From positions 1 through 6,152 of the forward strand of contig JACMLA010000144.1 of the NCBI GenBank assembly GCA_014379815.1: a stretch of DNA of 6,152 nt, in the 5' to 3' direction. Positions 5,527 to 6,152 of this stretch are shown here, in pieces. The DNA is from Bryobacteraceae bacterium (GTDB lineage Bacteria; Acidobacteriota; Terriglobia; Bryobacterales; Bryobacteraceae). The notes beneath the pieces were generated by a model, which ran no database searches, was not told where the DNA came from, and saw only the letters and a list, made by a program, of their open reading frames with translations. Position 1 is the first letter of the stretch. The number at the start of each line of letters is the position of its first letter. The position numbers and the translations under genes were made by a program.

Positions 5527-6152
5527 ATGAAGCTGCGGCTGGGAATTCCGAAGGGTAGCCTCGAGAATGCGACGATTGAGCTGTTCCGGCGCGCAGGTTT
5601 CGCAATCACGATCAGCAGCCGATCTTACTTTCCTTCCGTCGATGATCCCGAAATTGAATGCATGCTGATTCGTGCGCAGGAGATGGCGCGCTATGTCGAG
5701 GATGGAATTCTGGACGCGGGTTTAACTGGGCTGGACTGGGTGGGTGAGAACGCTGCAAACGTGGCTACTGTTGTCGATTTGATCTATGCCAAACAGAGCT
5801 TCGGTAAGGTTCGCTGGGTTCTTGCTGTTCCAGAAGGTTCTTCGTTTCAGTCGGTTCAGGACCTCGAAGGCAAAATCATCGCGACAGAACTGGTGCGGAC
5901 GACCGAGCGGTATCTCGAACGGAATGGCGTGAAAGCCAAAGTCGAGTTCAGCTGGGGCGCGACAGAGGTGAAGCCGCCGGTTCTGGCGGACGCCATCGTA
6001 GAAGTCACGGAAACCGGCTCGTCGCTGCGCGCGAACAAGCTGCGCATCGTGGAGACGATTCTCGAATCCAATACGCAGTTGATTGCGAATCACGACTCCC
6101 TGAAGGATGACTGGAAGCGGCGCAAGCTCGATGACATCCGGATGCTTCTGGA
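5527..6152 (+). CDS. hisG: ATP phosphoribosyltransferase (HisG), 3'-truncated by window edge
   Basis: First committed step of histidine biosynthesis: ATP plus PRPP gives phosphoribosyl-ATP; usually feedback-inhibited by histidine. The 208 visible residues stay open to the window end. Motifs: [21 protein letters not shown] (5-25), [24 protein letters not shown] (49-72), an [12 protein letters not shown] segment (119-130), and the PRPP-binding loop [17 protein letters not shown] (154-170). The reading frame is intact throughout. It starts at ATG 5527 directly after the hisI stop (TAAATG, no gap), with a possible Shine-Dalgarno GGGAG at 5512-5516, 10 nt upstream. Whether it is the long form with a C-terminal regulatory domain or the short HisZ-dependent form cannot be decided because the C-terminus is missing. 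The sequence already extends past the PRPP loop into the region where the catalytic domain closes ([15 protein letters not shown], 174-188). Same operon and attenuator as hisI. Confidence 0.96.
   Translation, partial: MKLRLGIPKGSLENATIELFRRAGFAITISSRSYFPSVDDPEIECMLIRAQEMARYVEDGILDAGLTGLDWVGENAANVATVVDLIYAKQSFGKVRWVLAVPEGSSFQSVQDLEGKIIATELVRTTERYLERNGVKAKVEFSWGATEVKPPVLADAIVEVTETGSSLRANKLRIVETILESNTQLIANHDSLKDDWKRRKLDDIRMLL

Noticed and set aside
5722..6093. Minus-strand ORF of 123 codons
   Set aside because: Antisense to hisG, whose plus-strand frame is intact and runs off the window edge.

Overview
The window looks like a chromosomal segment from an Acidobacteriota bacterium, most likely a Solibacter/Bryobacter-type lineage. 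The best evidence is the protein at 3060-4694. It joins SBBP-type beta-propeller repeats to a C-terminal module resembling the domain described from Solibacter (TIGR03437-like, recognised by pattern only). The small Cys-pair protein at 4718-4990 also resembles a family I associate with Acidobacteria. There are no insertion sequences, phage genes, CRISPR arrays, tRNAs or rRNAs.

Layout. (1) 1-1373 (+): the 3' part of a multi-PAS sensor histidine kinase whose start lies upstream of the window. (2) 1406-3022 (-): a Tat-exported PhoD-type phosphodiesterase/alkaline phosphatase, convergent with the kinase, with a perfect 8-bp inverted repeat at the junction. (3) 3060-4694 (+): a secreted beta-propeller protein, divergent from phoD across a very short intergenic region. 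(4) 4718-4990 (+): a 90-aa probable zinc-binding protein of unknown function. (5) 4997-6152 (+): the head of a histidine biosynthesis operon, made of a promoter, a 15-codon leader peptide with seven His codons, an antiterminator/terminator pair, hisI, and hisG running off the window end.

The highlight is 4997-5145, a complete ribosome-mediated transcription attenuator for his genes. The peptide MYRHGHLHHHRHHLP is encoded at 5014-5061. A perfect 9-bp GC-rich terminator stem with a T-tract ends directly at the hisI start codon. An alternative pairing just downstream of the leader stop codon captures the 5' arm of that terminator. Scarce His-tRNA should stall the ribosome on the His codons, let the antiterminator form and allow readthrough into hisI-hisG. 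Ample His-tRNA should let the ribosome reach the stop codon, mask the antiterminator and cause termination. An extended -10 (TGTTATACT) lies only 8 nt before the leader ATG, so the leader peptide itself is probably translated from a leaderless mRNA. Two other genes here also lack a clear Shine-Dalgarno sequence and have a -10-like TANNNT 6-7 nt before their ATG.

No common pathway links the kinase, PhoD, the propeller protein and the his operon. PhoD (phosphate scavenging from organic phosphodiesters) and the propeller protein are both predicted to be exported, and the his genes form a separate amino-acid biosynthesis unit.
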